A stretch of DNA of 21,965 nucleotides from NCBI GenBank assembly GCA_002503885.1, contig DASQ01000119.1, positions 1-21,965 on the forward strand, written 5' to 3'. A program made the translations under genes and the position numbers. Numbering within the stretch: the first letter of the stretch is position 1; every line of letters starts with the position of its first letter. The notes beneath the pieces are model-generated. The model was not told where the DNA came from. It made no database searches and saw nothing but the letters and a program-made list of their open reading frames with translations. The DNA is from Methanoculleus marisnigri (GTDB lineage: Archaea > Halobacteriota > Methanomicrobia > Methanomicrobiales > Methanoculleaceae). Positions 15,094-21,771 of this stretch are shown piece after piece.

Positions 15094-15173
15094 AACTGCT
15101 AGCTTATCAAATATTCTCCCGGAGGCGGGAAGGTGACCGCAACGGCCACCGGTCGCGCCCTGGTTGGCCGTGA

Positions 15174-15210
15174 GATCACCCGGACGGAACCCCCGGTCGA
15201 TCACCCGGAC
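15174..15210 (+). repeat. Pair of 12-bp direct repeats upstream of a membrane-protein gene
   Basis: GATCACCCGGAC occurs at 15174-15185 and 15199-15210, 25 bp apart, ending 24 bases before the TATA-like box at 15235. The position suits an activator site. The surrounding gap (15107-15270) holds no gene that I can see. Confidence 0.45.
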
Positions 15211-15234
15211 CCGGGAGACCGCCACCGGGACGGT

Positions 15235-15244
15235 TATGTATATT
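15235..15244 (+). promoter_or_regulatory. TATA-like box for the gene at 15271
   Basis: TATGTATATT is centred about 31 nt upstream of the ATG at 15271. Confidence 0.5.
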
Positions 15245-15270
15245 GCCGGGACTAGCTACCCAGCATACCC

Positions 15271-15936
15271 ATGGCATGCCCGGACCCGTCGCGCGGGATC
15301 TACCTCACCTACTTCATCCAGGGGCTCATCCTCCTGAGCGCAGCCTCCAGCATCACGGCGGGCGAGTACTTCCTCGGGCTCTCAGCGGGAGTCGCCTTCC
15401 TCCTGACAATGGCGCCGTCCCTCATGACGAGGAACCTGCGCCTCTGCCTGCCCTGGGAGGTCAACCTTCTCGTCGCCGTCGCCCTGTACCTCCACGTCAT
15501 GGGCCATGTCGGGGAGTACTACGTCACCCTCGCGCCCTACTACGACAAACTGACCCATCTCGTCTCCTCCGTCACCGTCGCGCTCATCGCCTTCTTTCTC
15601 GCGGTTCTCGCCGAGCACCAGGGGGATCTCCGGCTGACGAGGACCGCGATCATCGTCTTCATCCTGGTATCCACGCTGGCAGCGGGGACGGTATGGGAGA
15701 TCTACGAGTTCGTGGCCGACCAGGTCTTCGGCACGAACCTCCAGCATGGAAACATCGATACGATGTCGGACCTCATCGTGGACCTCGCCGGGGCGGTGAT
15801 CGTGGCGGTTCTCGCTGCGATTGCCCTCGCCAGGACAGAGGGACACCAGTTTATCCGGCTCTTCGCCGACCCGACCCATCACCCGGAACCGGGCGATCTC
15901 GTAAGCGATCCGATCGATCTGGCTCGCGGCCGCTGA
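15271..15936 (+). CDS. Multi-spanning membrane protein, YjdF/DUF2238-like
   Basis: The 221-residue protein has about six hydrophobic segments (near 11-31, 33-52, 62-79, 95-115, 125-147 and 168-188). Conserved polar motifs lie between or inside them: YYDKLTHLVSS (90-100), WEIYEFVADQVFGTNLQHGN (142-161) and DTMSDLIVDLAGA (163-175). These motifs are typical of YjdF/DUF2238 membrane proteins, whose function is not established. The buried Asp, His and Glu residues suggest transport or catalysis in the membrane, but that is inference. The soluble tail (about 190-221) is hydrophilic. The ATG fits the upstream TATA-like box. Confidence 0.8.
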   Translation: MACPDPSRGIYLTYFIQGLILLSAASSITAGEYFLGLSAGVAFLLTMAPSLMTRNLRLCLPWEVNLLVAVALYLHVMGHVGEYYVTLAPYYDKLTHLVSSVTVALIAFFLAVLAEHQGDLRLTRTAIIVFILVSTLAAGTVWEIYEFVADQVFGTNLQHGNIDTMSDLIVDLAGAVIVAVLAAIALARTEGHQFIRLFADPTHHPEPGDLVSDPIDLARGR

Positions 15937-15960
15937 TCTGTCTGGTTCGCGCCAGCCGAA

Positions 15961-15972
15961 TTATATTTATAT
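15961..15972 (+). promoter_or_regulatory. TATA-like box for the metallophosphoesterase gene
   Basis: TTATATTTATAT lies about 28 nt upstream of the GTG at 15995. A purine-rich GGGAGGA (15978-15984) is placed as a ribosome binding site for the same GTG. Confidence 0.5.
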
Positions 15973-15994
15973 CCATAGGGAGGAATAAAATGGA

Positions 15995-16942
15995 GTGATC
16001 CTGAAGGCCCCAAGCACACGATATCTGGCGTTATTCATGCTTATCCTGCTCCCGTCCATGACCGGCTACATGGCCTGGGAAGGGCGGGCCGTCGAGGTGA
16101 CCGTCCTTACGATCGACGGGGCGCCTGAAGGCATCGTCTATATCACCGACCCGCACGTCAGGGCGTCCAACATCGACCACGTCCGGGAGGTGATCTCCGA
16201 GGTCAACCGCTTAAACCCCTCGCTCGTCCTGATCGGCGGCGACTTCGTCACCGGTGAGGAGTCGGACTTCGCCTCTCAGGCGGTATGGCGGTCACTGGAC
16301 GCACCGACCTATGCCGTGCTCGGGAACCACGATTACCGGGTGGGCACCGACAGCCGGACGGGCATCGAGAGAACGCTTGCCGTCCAGACCTCGGCCGACG
16401 TCACCGCCGCCGGGTACGACGTCTCCGGCCTGAACGACGGTTCCGCCGACACCGCGTTTGCCGACGGGCTCGCCGCGACGCTGGAAGAGAACGGGGTGCA
16501 TGTCCTCAGGAACGACTACGCCAAGGTCTCCGCCGGCGGGAAGGATCTTGTCATCGTCGGGGTCGACGACGGGTGGGCCGGGATGGCGGACCCGCCCGAC
16601 GTGCCGGCGACGGACGCATTCACCATCTACCTCATCCACGAACCCTCCTGCAGGGCCGACTGGGACGCCGACCTCATCCTCGCCGGCCACACGCACGGCG
16701 GCCAATTCCTCTTCCCGGTCATCAAGCAGTTAAACGACTATGGCTTCATCGAGCTCGCGGGCATGTTCGATACGAACGGGACGCCGACTTACGTCTCCCG
16801 CGGGGTCTGCAGCGCGAGCGTCGCCGGGGTGGACCTCCGGTTCAACTGCCGGCCCGAGATCGTCCTCATCAACCCAACCGAAGAACAGCTCCGGACTATC
16901 GGCGGCTCTGCAGCCCCGCTCCCGGAGACCGGCGCGGTATGA
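15995..16942 (+). CDS. Membrane-anchored calcineurin-like metallophosphoesterase (YkuE/YaeI type)
   Basis: The 315-residue protein has an N-terminal hydrophobic anchor (10-28) and then the metallophosphoesterase signature in order: DPH (Asp52, His54), GGDF (Asp83), GNHDYR (Asn111, His112), LIHEP (His215) and GHTHGGQ (231-237), so the two-metal site looks complete. Between GNHDYR and LEENGVHVLRN there is an insertion of roughly 35 residues compared with short YkuE-like proteins. Relatives hydrolyse phosphoesters, some of them lipids such as UDP-diacylglucosamine; the substrate here is unknown. GTG at 15995 is the start, with a purine-rich site upstream. Its stop codon is supplied by the start of the transporter remnant (ATGA overlap), so the last few residues may be altered. 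Confidence 0.85.
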   Translation: MILKAPSTRYLALFMLILLPSMTGYMAWEGRAVEVTVLTIDGAPEGIVYITDPHVRASNIDHVREVISEVNRLNPSLVLIGGDFVTGEESDFASQAVWRSLDAPTYAVLGNHDYRVGTDSRTGIERTLAVQTSADVTAAGYDVSGLNDGSADTAFADGLAATLEENGVHVLRNDYAKVSAGGKDLVIVGVDDGWAGMADPPDVPATDAFTIYLIHEPSCRADWDADLILAGHTHGGQFLFPVIKQLNDYGFIELAGMFDTNGTPTYVSRGVCSASVAGVDLRFNCRPEIVLINPTEEQLRTIGGSAAPLPETGAV

Positions 16943-17421
16943 TCTTTGCTACATCGTTTGCCCTGCTGGGGCTTATCCTTCCCAAGAGTGAGCGGGGGGC
17001 CGCTCTCGGAACGAACATCGCCGCCAGTTTCAGCGGGTTCGCGCTGGGGTTCCTGGGGGGTGGCCTCTTCACCTATTACACCACCTGGCGGGTGCTGTTT
17101 CTGGTGCCCCTGCCCGTCGCCCTGCTCGCCATCGGGATCCTCCGGCGAAATTTACCGGGGGAGTGCGCCCTCTCAAGGGGGACGCGCCCGGATCTTCCGG
17201 GCATCGTCCTCAGCACGACGATGATCCTCCTGATCATGGTCGGACTCTCCACCCTGCCAGGGGTGCAGGGCACCGTCGCCCTTGTCGCCCTTGTCGCCGG
17301 CCTCGCGGCGCTCGTCGCCTTCGTCGTCCATGAAGCCCGGGTAAAAGACCCGATCCTTGATACTCACTATTTCTCCCGCAACCGGCCATTCGTTCTTATC
17401 AACGGTGCGGTCCGGGTCTAC
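16939..17421 (+). pseudogene. MFS (DHA2-like) drug transporter remnant, 5' part
   Basis: The frame starting MIFATSFALLGLILPKSERG aligns with the middle of the first half of 14-helix MFS exporters (around helix 4), and continues through WRVLFLVPLPVALLAIGIL to SRNRPFVLINGAV. The first roughly 100 residues, which would hold helices 1-3, are missing, and the metallophosphoesterase gene abuts directly instead. At 17421 the frame is broken by the tnpB element. Continuation is found at 18735. The transporter is therefore damaged twice and is very unlikely to work. Confidence 0.85.
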
Positions 17422-17433
17422 CTCTGCGGGGTT

Positions 17434-17492
17434 GAAGGGGCAGAGCGGGAGGGCTCCCTCCGCAAGGGGGGAGGTGGAAGCGGAGCCCCTTC
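17434..17492 (+). other. Conserved nested stem-loop at the element's 5' end
   Basis: GAAGGGGC (17434-17441) pairs with GCCCCTTC (17485-17492) as an 8-bp outer stem. Inside, an 8-bp hairpin (17454-17461 with 17466-17473) is capped by a GCAA tetraloop of the GNRA type. Between them lie AGCGGGAG (17444-17451) and GGAAGCGGAG (17476-17485). The same fold occurs at 21652-21710 and, with different sequence, at 58-111 on the minus strand. It could act as RNA or as single-stranded DNA recognised at transposition. Confidence 0.55.
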
Positions 17493-17513
17493 TTCACTTT
17501 CTCACCGCACAGG

Positions 17514-17523
17514 TATTCTTTAT
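17514..17523 (+). promoter_or_regulatory. TATA-like box of tnpB
   Basis: TATTCTTTAT lies about 35 nt upstream of the tnpB ATG and after the stem-loop region. GGTATTCT is kept in all three elements of the window, including the diverged one at 1-126. Confidence 0.45.
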
Positions 17524-17553
17524 GCCGGAGGGAGTCCCAGATGATCCTATCGT

Positions 17554-18729
17554 ATGCTGCGGAGGTACCAGTACCGGCTCTATCCGACGAAGGATCAGGA
17601 ACCCCTGATCGCCAAGCACCTCGGGTGCTGCCGGTATGTGTACAACTGGGCGCTCGCCCGCAAGAACCGGGCATATCACGATGACGGCACCAGCCTGTCA
17701 AAGTACGACCTCATGCAGCAACTCCCGGCTCTCAAAGAAGAGTTGCCGTGGCTGAAAGAGGTCAACGCCCAGTCCCTGCAGCAATCGATCCACAATCTCT
17801 CCCGTGCGTTCACGAACTTCTTCGAGGGTCGCGCCGAAGAACCGACCTTCAAAAAGAAGCACGACCCCGAACAGGCGTTCACGGTGCCGCAGTCGTATAC
17901 GGTGGATTTCAAGCAAGGGACGGTGAAACTCCCGAAGATCGGTGTGATCAAAACCGTCTTCCACCGCACCTTCGTGGGGACGACGAAGTCTGCAACCGTC
18001 ATCCGCAGATCGACCGGCCGGTACTTCATCAGTATCGTGGTCGAGGACGGCCGGAAGCCTCCGCAACCCGCCGATCCGATCCCGGATCAGACGGTCGGGA
18101 TCGATATGGGGCTGAAACACTACGCTGTTGTCTCGACCGGGGAGAAAGTGGAGAACCCGAAGTATCTCCGGAACGCCCAGACGCGGCTCGCCGTCTTACA
18201 GCGACGACTCGACCGCAAGCAGAAGGGTTCCCGGAACCGGAACAAAGCCCGGCTCAAGGTTGCCCGGTGTCACCAAAAAATTGCCGATCAACGAAAGGAC
18301 TTCCAGCACCAGCTCTCTTCTCGACTGGTTCGCGAAAACCAAGCCCTGGCTGTGGAGTCCCTGAACGTGGACGGCATGGTGAAGAACCACTCTCTCGCGA
18401 GATCGATCAGCGATGCCGGATGGGGGACGTTCCTCGGGATGCTGGCGTACAAGTGTCGGGAGGCGGGGAAAACCCTGCTGAAGATCGGGGTCTTCGAGCC
18501 GTCTTCCAAGACCTGTTCGGTCTGCGGCTACCGGAAAGCCGATCTGACACTGAAGGATCGGGAATGGACGTGCCCGGACTGCGGCACGACCCACGACCGG
18601 GACCTGAACGCCGCGATCAATATCAAACAATTCGCACTTGCAGGCGCGGAACGCGCCGAAGAGCCTGTGGACTCGCTCCCGGTGGGGAGGGGGATGAAGC
18701 AGGAAGCCCCCTGCGTAAGCTGGGGGTAG
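17554..18729 (+). CDS. tnpB: TnpB, RNA-guided RuvC-like nuclease of an IS200/IS605-type element
   Basis: TnpB proteins are RNA-guided DNA nucleases, ancestors of Cas12, that cut the empty donor site and so help the element persist. This 391-residue copy looks intact. It has an N-terminal OrfB helix-turn-helix region (MLRRYQYRLYPTKDQE onward), a RuvC domain with Asp184 in GIDMGLKHY, Glu268 in LAVESLN and Asp350 in HDRDLNAAINI, and a zinc finger with Cys321, Cys324, Cys340 and Cys343. The C-terminus GMKQEAPCVSWG is encoded by the hairpin at the element's right end, as in many relatives, so the guide RNA scaffold probably overlaps the 3' end of the gene, with the guide taken from the transporter sequence beyond 18734. 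Confidence 0.93.
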   Translation: MLRRYQYRLYPTKDQEPLIAKHLGCCRYVYNWALARKNRAYHDDGTSLSKYDLMQQLPALKEELPWLKEVNAQSLQQSIHNLSRAFTNFFEGRAEEPTFKKKHDPEQAFTVPQSYTVDFKQGTVKLPKIGVIKTVFHRTFVGTTKSATVIRRSTGRYFISIVVEDGRKPPQPADPIPDQTVGIDMGLKHYAVVSTGEKVENPKYLRNAQTRLAVLQRRLDRKQKGSRNRNKARLKVARCHQKIADQRKDFQHQLSSRLVRENQALAVESLNVDGMVKNHSLARSISDAGWGTFLGMLAYKCREAGKTLLKIGVFEPSSKTCSVCGYRKADLTLKDREWTCPDCGTTHDRDLNAAINIKQFALAGAERAEEPVDSLPVGRGMKQEAPCVSWG

Positions 18730-18734
18730 TTCAC
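18691..18734 (+). ncRNA. Probable 3' end of the TnpB guide RNA scaffold / element right end
   Basis: The end of tnpB holds two competing hairpins: CCCCC (18707-18711) with GGGGG (18722-18726), and GCAGG (18699-18703) with CCTGC (18710-18714). In this family the right end is transcribed as the guide RNA scaffold, with flanking DNA as the guide. Placement is by family knowledge; only the hairpins are seen. Confidence 0.45.
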
Positions 18735-19307
18735 AACGCGGCATCGTTTGCATCCATCTACCTCTTCAGCCTGTACTTTCAGTATGTCCGGGGATTCGAT
18801 GCACGGGTGGCCGGGGGTATCCTCCTCGTCGCAAGCCTGATCACGGCGTCCCTGGTTGGATACGCCGGCCGGCTCTCGGATCGGGGAAGCCCGCACCTGG
18901 TCGCAGCGGCCGGTGTCGCGATGACGGTCGTGGGCCTCGCAATTCTCTCGTTCATCGGCGAGGCCATGCCCCTGGCCGTCGCCGTTCTTGCGCTGGTGCT
19001 CCTCGTGGCGGGAGTGGCGTTCTTCCAGCCTCCGGTCTACAGCATCGTTATCGGAGCGGTCGAAAGAGCGATGTATGGGGTGGCCGCAGGACTTGTGGAA
19101 ACGATGCGCCTCCTCGGCATGACCGTCAGCATGGCCGTCACCATCATCATTTTCGCTCTCTTCTTCGGGAGCATGGAGATCATCGGCGAGAACATCCCCC
19201 GGTTTCTCTGGAGCATGCAGGTGCTCTTCCGCATCTACTTCGCTCTCGCCGTGGTGAGCCTTGCGGTGACCTGGCTCGCGGGGCGCGCTCCTCCTCGCGC
19301 GCCGTAG
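18735..19307 (+). pseudogene. MFS (DHA2-like) drug transporter remnant, 3' part
   Basis: The frame resumes as NAASFASIYLFSLYFQYVRG and runs to a stop at 19305-19307, covering the second half of an MFS exporter with about six hydrophobic helices, including LLVAGVAFFQPPVYSIVIGA and AAGLVETMRLLGMTVSMAVT. It has no internal damage, which suggests that the insertion is fairly recent. It is out of frame with the 5' part unless the 1313-bp element is removed. There is no start codon at the right place, so it is probably not translated. Confidence 0.85.
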
Positions 19308-19332
19308 CCCCGGCGCAAAAAGGATCCCCTGC

Positions 19333-20163
19333 CTACGGTTCGAGGATGGCACGCGCCCGGTCGGCTATCAGCAGCACCTCTTTGAGAGGGATGCCCGCGT
19401 CGTGGGCAATGGCCGCGGCGTCGCCGTAGGCGACCTGCTTTGCCGTGACAAAACCCGCGGCGGCAAGCCTGGCGGAGACCGACGGGCTCACCCCGGTAAC
19501 GATGGTGACCGGGTAGGACTGAGTCTCCTCGATCATCGTCCGGAGGTTCTGCTCTTCCGGGTAGTCCCACCCGATATGCCCGATCCCCCGGCAGGTCGCG
19601 TAGCGCTTCGCGTGAGCGGAGAGTTTGGTGTTGCAGACGATCAGGGCGCCGTCGATGGAGACGGTGCACTGCCCGGAGCGGTACCCCTCCTGGAGGTCCT
19701 CGACGATCGCCCGGGCGATCCGCCCCTCGTCGAGGCCGGTCATCCGGTGGTGGCTCGCGTGGTGTTTCACCTCGACAAAGATAGTGGTCCCGTCTTTGTA
19801 GGCGACGGCGTCCACCTCGTGCTCCCCGCACCGTCCGGCAAGGATGCACCCGCTCTCCACCCGGTAACCGTGCTCCCGGAGGAGGACCCGCACGAACTCC
19901 TCGAACTCCGGCTTCGGGCGGAGGAGGGCGAGCGCTCTCCGGAGATTGGTCCGGTGCGCGACGGCGGGGCGGACAACCTGTGCCCGGGCGCGGATCATCC
20001 GGAGGACCGCGGCGGTCTTCACACCGTCCGGAACCGACTCCTCGATCTCGCGGGCGACCCGTTCGGCATCCGTCTCACCCAGGCCCAGGTTCCGGAGCGT
20101 CCGCCGCACCTTCCTCCAGTCGAACGGCTGCGGGCTGCCGTCGGCCTTCGTGACGTACTTCAT
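19333..20163 (-). CDS. ATP-cone / Mrr-like PD-(D/E)xK nuclease / helix-hairpin-helix protein
   Basis: Three domains can be seen in 276 residues. The first (about 1-85) is an ATP-cone, starting YVTKADGSPQPFDWRKVRRT, a nucleotide-sensing module best known from ribonucleotide reductases and NrdR. The second (about 86-205) is a restriction-endonuclease-like fold with the active-site pattern EHEVDAV (Asp118) followed by FVEVKHH (Glu131, Lys133). The third (about 218-270) resembles a helix-hairpin-helix DNA-binding unit (GVSPSVSARLAAAGF and DAGIPLKEVLLIAD). A nuclease under control of ATP/dATP level is suggested, perhaps for repair or defence. No methyltransferase is adjacent, so it is not a classic restriction system. 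It follows the transporter remnant convergently. Confidence 0.82.
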   Translation of the reverse strand: MKYVTKADGSPQPFDWRKVRRTLRNLGLGETDAERVAREIEESVPDGVKTAAVLRMIRARAQVVRPAVAHRTNLRRALALLRPKPEFEEFVRVLLREHGYRVESGCILAGRCGEHEVDAVAYKDGTTIFVEVKHHASHHRMTGLDEGRIARAIVEDLQEGYRSGQCTVSIDGALIVCNTKLSAHAKRYATCRGIGHIGWDYPEEQNLRTMIEETQSYPVTIVTGVSPSVSARLAAAGFVTAKQVAYGDAAAIAHDAGIPLKEVLLIADRARAILEP

Positions 20164-20355
20164 CAGGTACGGTAGGTCGGCCCCGAAGACGAAAAGCGTT
20201 CGCTACCGCGTTCTCCGGCGGCACATCCGGGGCGGAGCAGGATGGGTGAGAGGATCGGAGGCAGGGTATGCCTACCCCTGCCATGTTGAGATGCTGCCTT
20301 GCAGCTCCGGCCCGGTCGGGTCTGCGCCGGGGCGGGTGCCCATCGGGGGAGGCGA

Positions 20356-20403
20356 GTATAAACGTTGCGGTTGGGCGTGTCCTTATCTTCTTTTACGCCC
20401 AAC
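20356..20403 (+). promoter_or_regulatory. panE promoter with 9-bp dyad
   Basis: TATAAA (20357-20362) predicts a transcript start near 20386. A perfect 9-bp inverted repeat, GTTGGGCGT (20370-20378) and ACGCCCAAC (20395-20403), brackets that position with a 16-base pyrimidine-rich spacer. It fits a repressor operator, or a hairpin if transcription starts earlier. Upstream, a near-perfect hairpin GCAGGGTA/TACCCCTGC lies at about 20261-20281; the rest of the gap from 20164 shows nothing more. Confidence 0.5.
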
Positions 20404-20418
20404 AGGGACCCCGGGAGA

Positions 20419-21363
20419 ATGGAAGCGTTACAACGCCCGGTCATCCTGATCCTCGGCGCGGGGGCGGTCGGTCTCTCGCTCGCCGGAAAACTTCGTGGGG
20501 TGGCGAGGGTCTATGCAGCCTGCCGACCGGTGCATGCCGGCGCGATCCGGGAGCGGGGCCTCGTGATGGAGGGTGTCTGGGGAGACGGCACCGTCGACGC
20601 CATCGCCTGTGTCGCGGGTCCGGAGGAGGCCCCCTCCGGGATCGATTTCGTCATCGTCACCGCGAAGGGCACCGATACCCGGGCGATCTGCGAGGAGTAC
20701 GCCGGGGTGATCCGGAGCCGGCCGGTGGCAAGCCTCCAGAATGGTATCGGGAACGAGGAGGTCATCGCCGGCTACACCGATACCGTCATCGGCGGGACCG
20801 TGACGACGAACTTCTCGGTCTTGGGCCCGGGCCATGTCCGGGTCTTAAGCGAGAGCGCCCCGATGCATCTCGGGATCTGGTCCGGCAACGACGCCGGGAT
20901 CCTCGACCGGTTGATCGGCGTCATCCGGTCCGCCGGCATCCCGGTCGAGGCGGACACCGATATCCGTTCCGGGAAGTGGACCAAGGCACTCCTCAACATC
21001 GCGGTGAACCCGATCTGCGCCCTTCTGCGGGCCCCGGTCAGGGTCGCCGCCGACGGAAACGTCCGGGAGACCGTCATCGGGCTCATCAACGAAACGTTCG
21101 CCGTCGCGGACGCCGAAGGGGTGAAACTCCCCTGGGCGACCGCCGACGACTATCTCGCCCATCTCTTCTCAGTGCAGGTGCCCGACTTCGCCGAGGTCTA
21201 TCCCTCCATGTACTACGACCTCCGGCAGGGCCGCCGGACGGAGATCGACCTCCTCAACGGGTATATCGCACGCCTCGGGGAGCGCCACGGCATCGAGACG
21301 CCGCACAACCAGTGCATCGCCGGCCTCGTCCGCTACGCGGAGGCGCACCCCGGGTCACCGTGA
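20419..21363 (+). CDS. panE: 2-dehydropantoate 2-reductase (ketopantoate reductase)
   Basis: This enzyme reduces ketopantoate to pantoate on the way to coenzyme A. The 314-residue protein has the N-terminal Rossmann motif ILGAGAVGLSLAG (11-23), the TAKGTDT segment (81-87), and the catalytic region GKWTKALLNIAVNP with Lys189, Asn193 and Asn197. The C-terminal helical domain has PSMYYDLRQGRRTEIDLLNG with Ser263 and Glu275, the usual pantoate-binding residues. The ATG at 20419 was chosen because the Rossmann fold starts directly after it and a GGGAG lies just upstream; in-frame codons back to 20365 overlap the TATA box and dyad. It ends 10 bases from the convergent 59-residue gene. Confidence 0.92.
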   Translation: MEALQRPVILILGAGAVGLSLAGKLRGVARVYAACRPVHAGAIRERGLVMEGVWGDGTVDAIACVAGPEEAPSGIDFVIVTAKGTDTRAICEEYAGVIRSRPVASLQNGIGNEEVIAGYTDTVIGGTVTTNFSVLGPGHVRVLSESAPMHLGIWSGNDAGILDRLIGVIRSAGIPVEADTDIRSGKWTKALLNIAVNPICALLRAPVRVAADGNVRETVIGLINETFAVADAEGVKLPWATADDYLAHLFSVQVPDFAEVYPSMYYDLRQGRRTEIDLLNGYIARLGERHGIETPHNQCIAGLVRYAEAHPGSP

Positions 21364-21373
21364 CGACCCCGCC

Positions 21374-21553
21374 TCACCCCCTGCCAATCTTCGCGGCGAG
21401 CAGTCGGGCCGACTCTTTTGCCTTCGCTTCGGTCCTCCAGAGCCCGGTCCTGCCGATGGGAGTCCCTTCCCGGTCGTAGAGCTGTACGTAGTAGCCGCCG
21501 TCCTGGCGGGCGAACCGGACCTCGCCGACGATGTCGGGGCCGTACTCCTGCAT
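21374..21553 (-). CDS. Small protein of unknown function (59 residues)
   Basis: The frame from the ATG at 21553 encodes 59 residues, with GYYVQLYDREGTPIGRTGLW (about 20-39) looking like two to three beta strands, then a basic helix (TEAKAKESARLLAAKIGRG). This beta-beta-helix layout recalls small DUF1508-like or dsRNA-binding-like folds, but I cannot assign a family. A TATA-like box is centred about 28 nt upstream, supporting expression from this codon. It is convergent with panE. The frame is open further upstream into the IS copy, but that extension is antisense to tnpB and was rejected. Confidence 0.65.
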   Translation of the reverse strand: MQEYGPDIVGEVRFARQDGGYYVQLYDREGTPIGRTGLWRTEAKAKESARLLAAKIGRG

Positions 21554-21577
21554 GCCCTGATCTTGTCGGCGCGAAGG

Positions 21578-21585
21578 ATATGATA
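21578..21585 (-). promoter_or_regulatory. TATA-like box for the 59-residue protein gene
   Basis: TATCATAT on the minus strand is centred about 28 nt upstream of the ATG at 21553, which predicts a leaderless transcript. Confidence 0.45.
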
Positions 21586-21616
21586 GTTCCGCGTCCCCCG
21601 GCCCGGTTCTGCCGGC

Positions 21617-21626
21617 TGTATATAGG
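21617..21626 (+). promoter_or_regulatory. TATA box just upstream of the second IS copy
   Basis: TGTATATAGG points into the element that starts at 21640. A transcript would begin near 21648, inside the element's left end. It probably belonged to a gene now cut off by the insertion, and may today read through the stem-loop region into tnpB. Confidence 0.5.
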
Positions 21627-21651
21627 AGAAGTGCTCTACCTCTGCGGGGTT

Positions 21652-21710
21652 GAAGGGGCAGAGCGGGAGGGCTCCCTCCGCAAGGGGGGAGGTGAAAGCG
21701 GAGCCCCTTC
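21652..21710 (+). other. Conserved nested stem-loop, second copy
   Basis: Same fold as at 17434-17492: an 8-bp outer stem, the same GCAA-capped inner hairpin and internal-loop motifs AGCGGGAG and GAAAGCGGAG. The one difference (GAAAG against GGAAG) falls in the unpaired part, and matches the diverged element at 1-126. Confidence 0.5.
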
Positions 21711-21771
21711 TTCATATTCACACCGCACAGGTATTCTTTATGCCGGAGGGAGTCCCAGATGATCCTATCGT

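Larger units (their letters stand above)
17422..18734 (+). mobile_element. IS200/IS605-family element, tnpB-only (IS1341-like), inserted in the MFS gene
   Basis: This 1313-bp element carries only tnpB. Limits were set by comparing with the copy at 21640 and by the break in the transporter frame. The left flank TCTAC and the right end TTCAC would be the paired cleavage sites typical of the family, with no target duplication. Joining 17421 to 18735 restores the transporter frame as V-Y-N-A-A-S, in line with MFS relatives. A shift of 5 bases (17417-18729) also restores the frame, so the limits are good to about 5 bases. No tnpA is present, so it must be moved by a transposase acting from elsewhere. 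Confidence 0.88.

Noticed and set aside
17399..17701. Minus-strand frame at the IS left end, repeated at 21374-21919 as an extension of the 59-residue gene
   Set aside because: It is antisense to the tnpB start and appears twice only because the IS is repeated.
17422..18734. A CRISPR-Cas or Cas12-type locus around the RuvC nuclease
   Set aside because: The protein is short TnpB with IS ends. There is no repeat-spacer array or Cas1/Cas2 in the window.
20268..21479. 403-codon plus-strand open frame over panE
   Set aside because: Arg/Gly-rich alternative frame of panE, which has intact motifs in its own frame.
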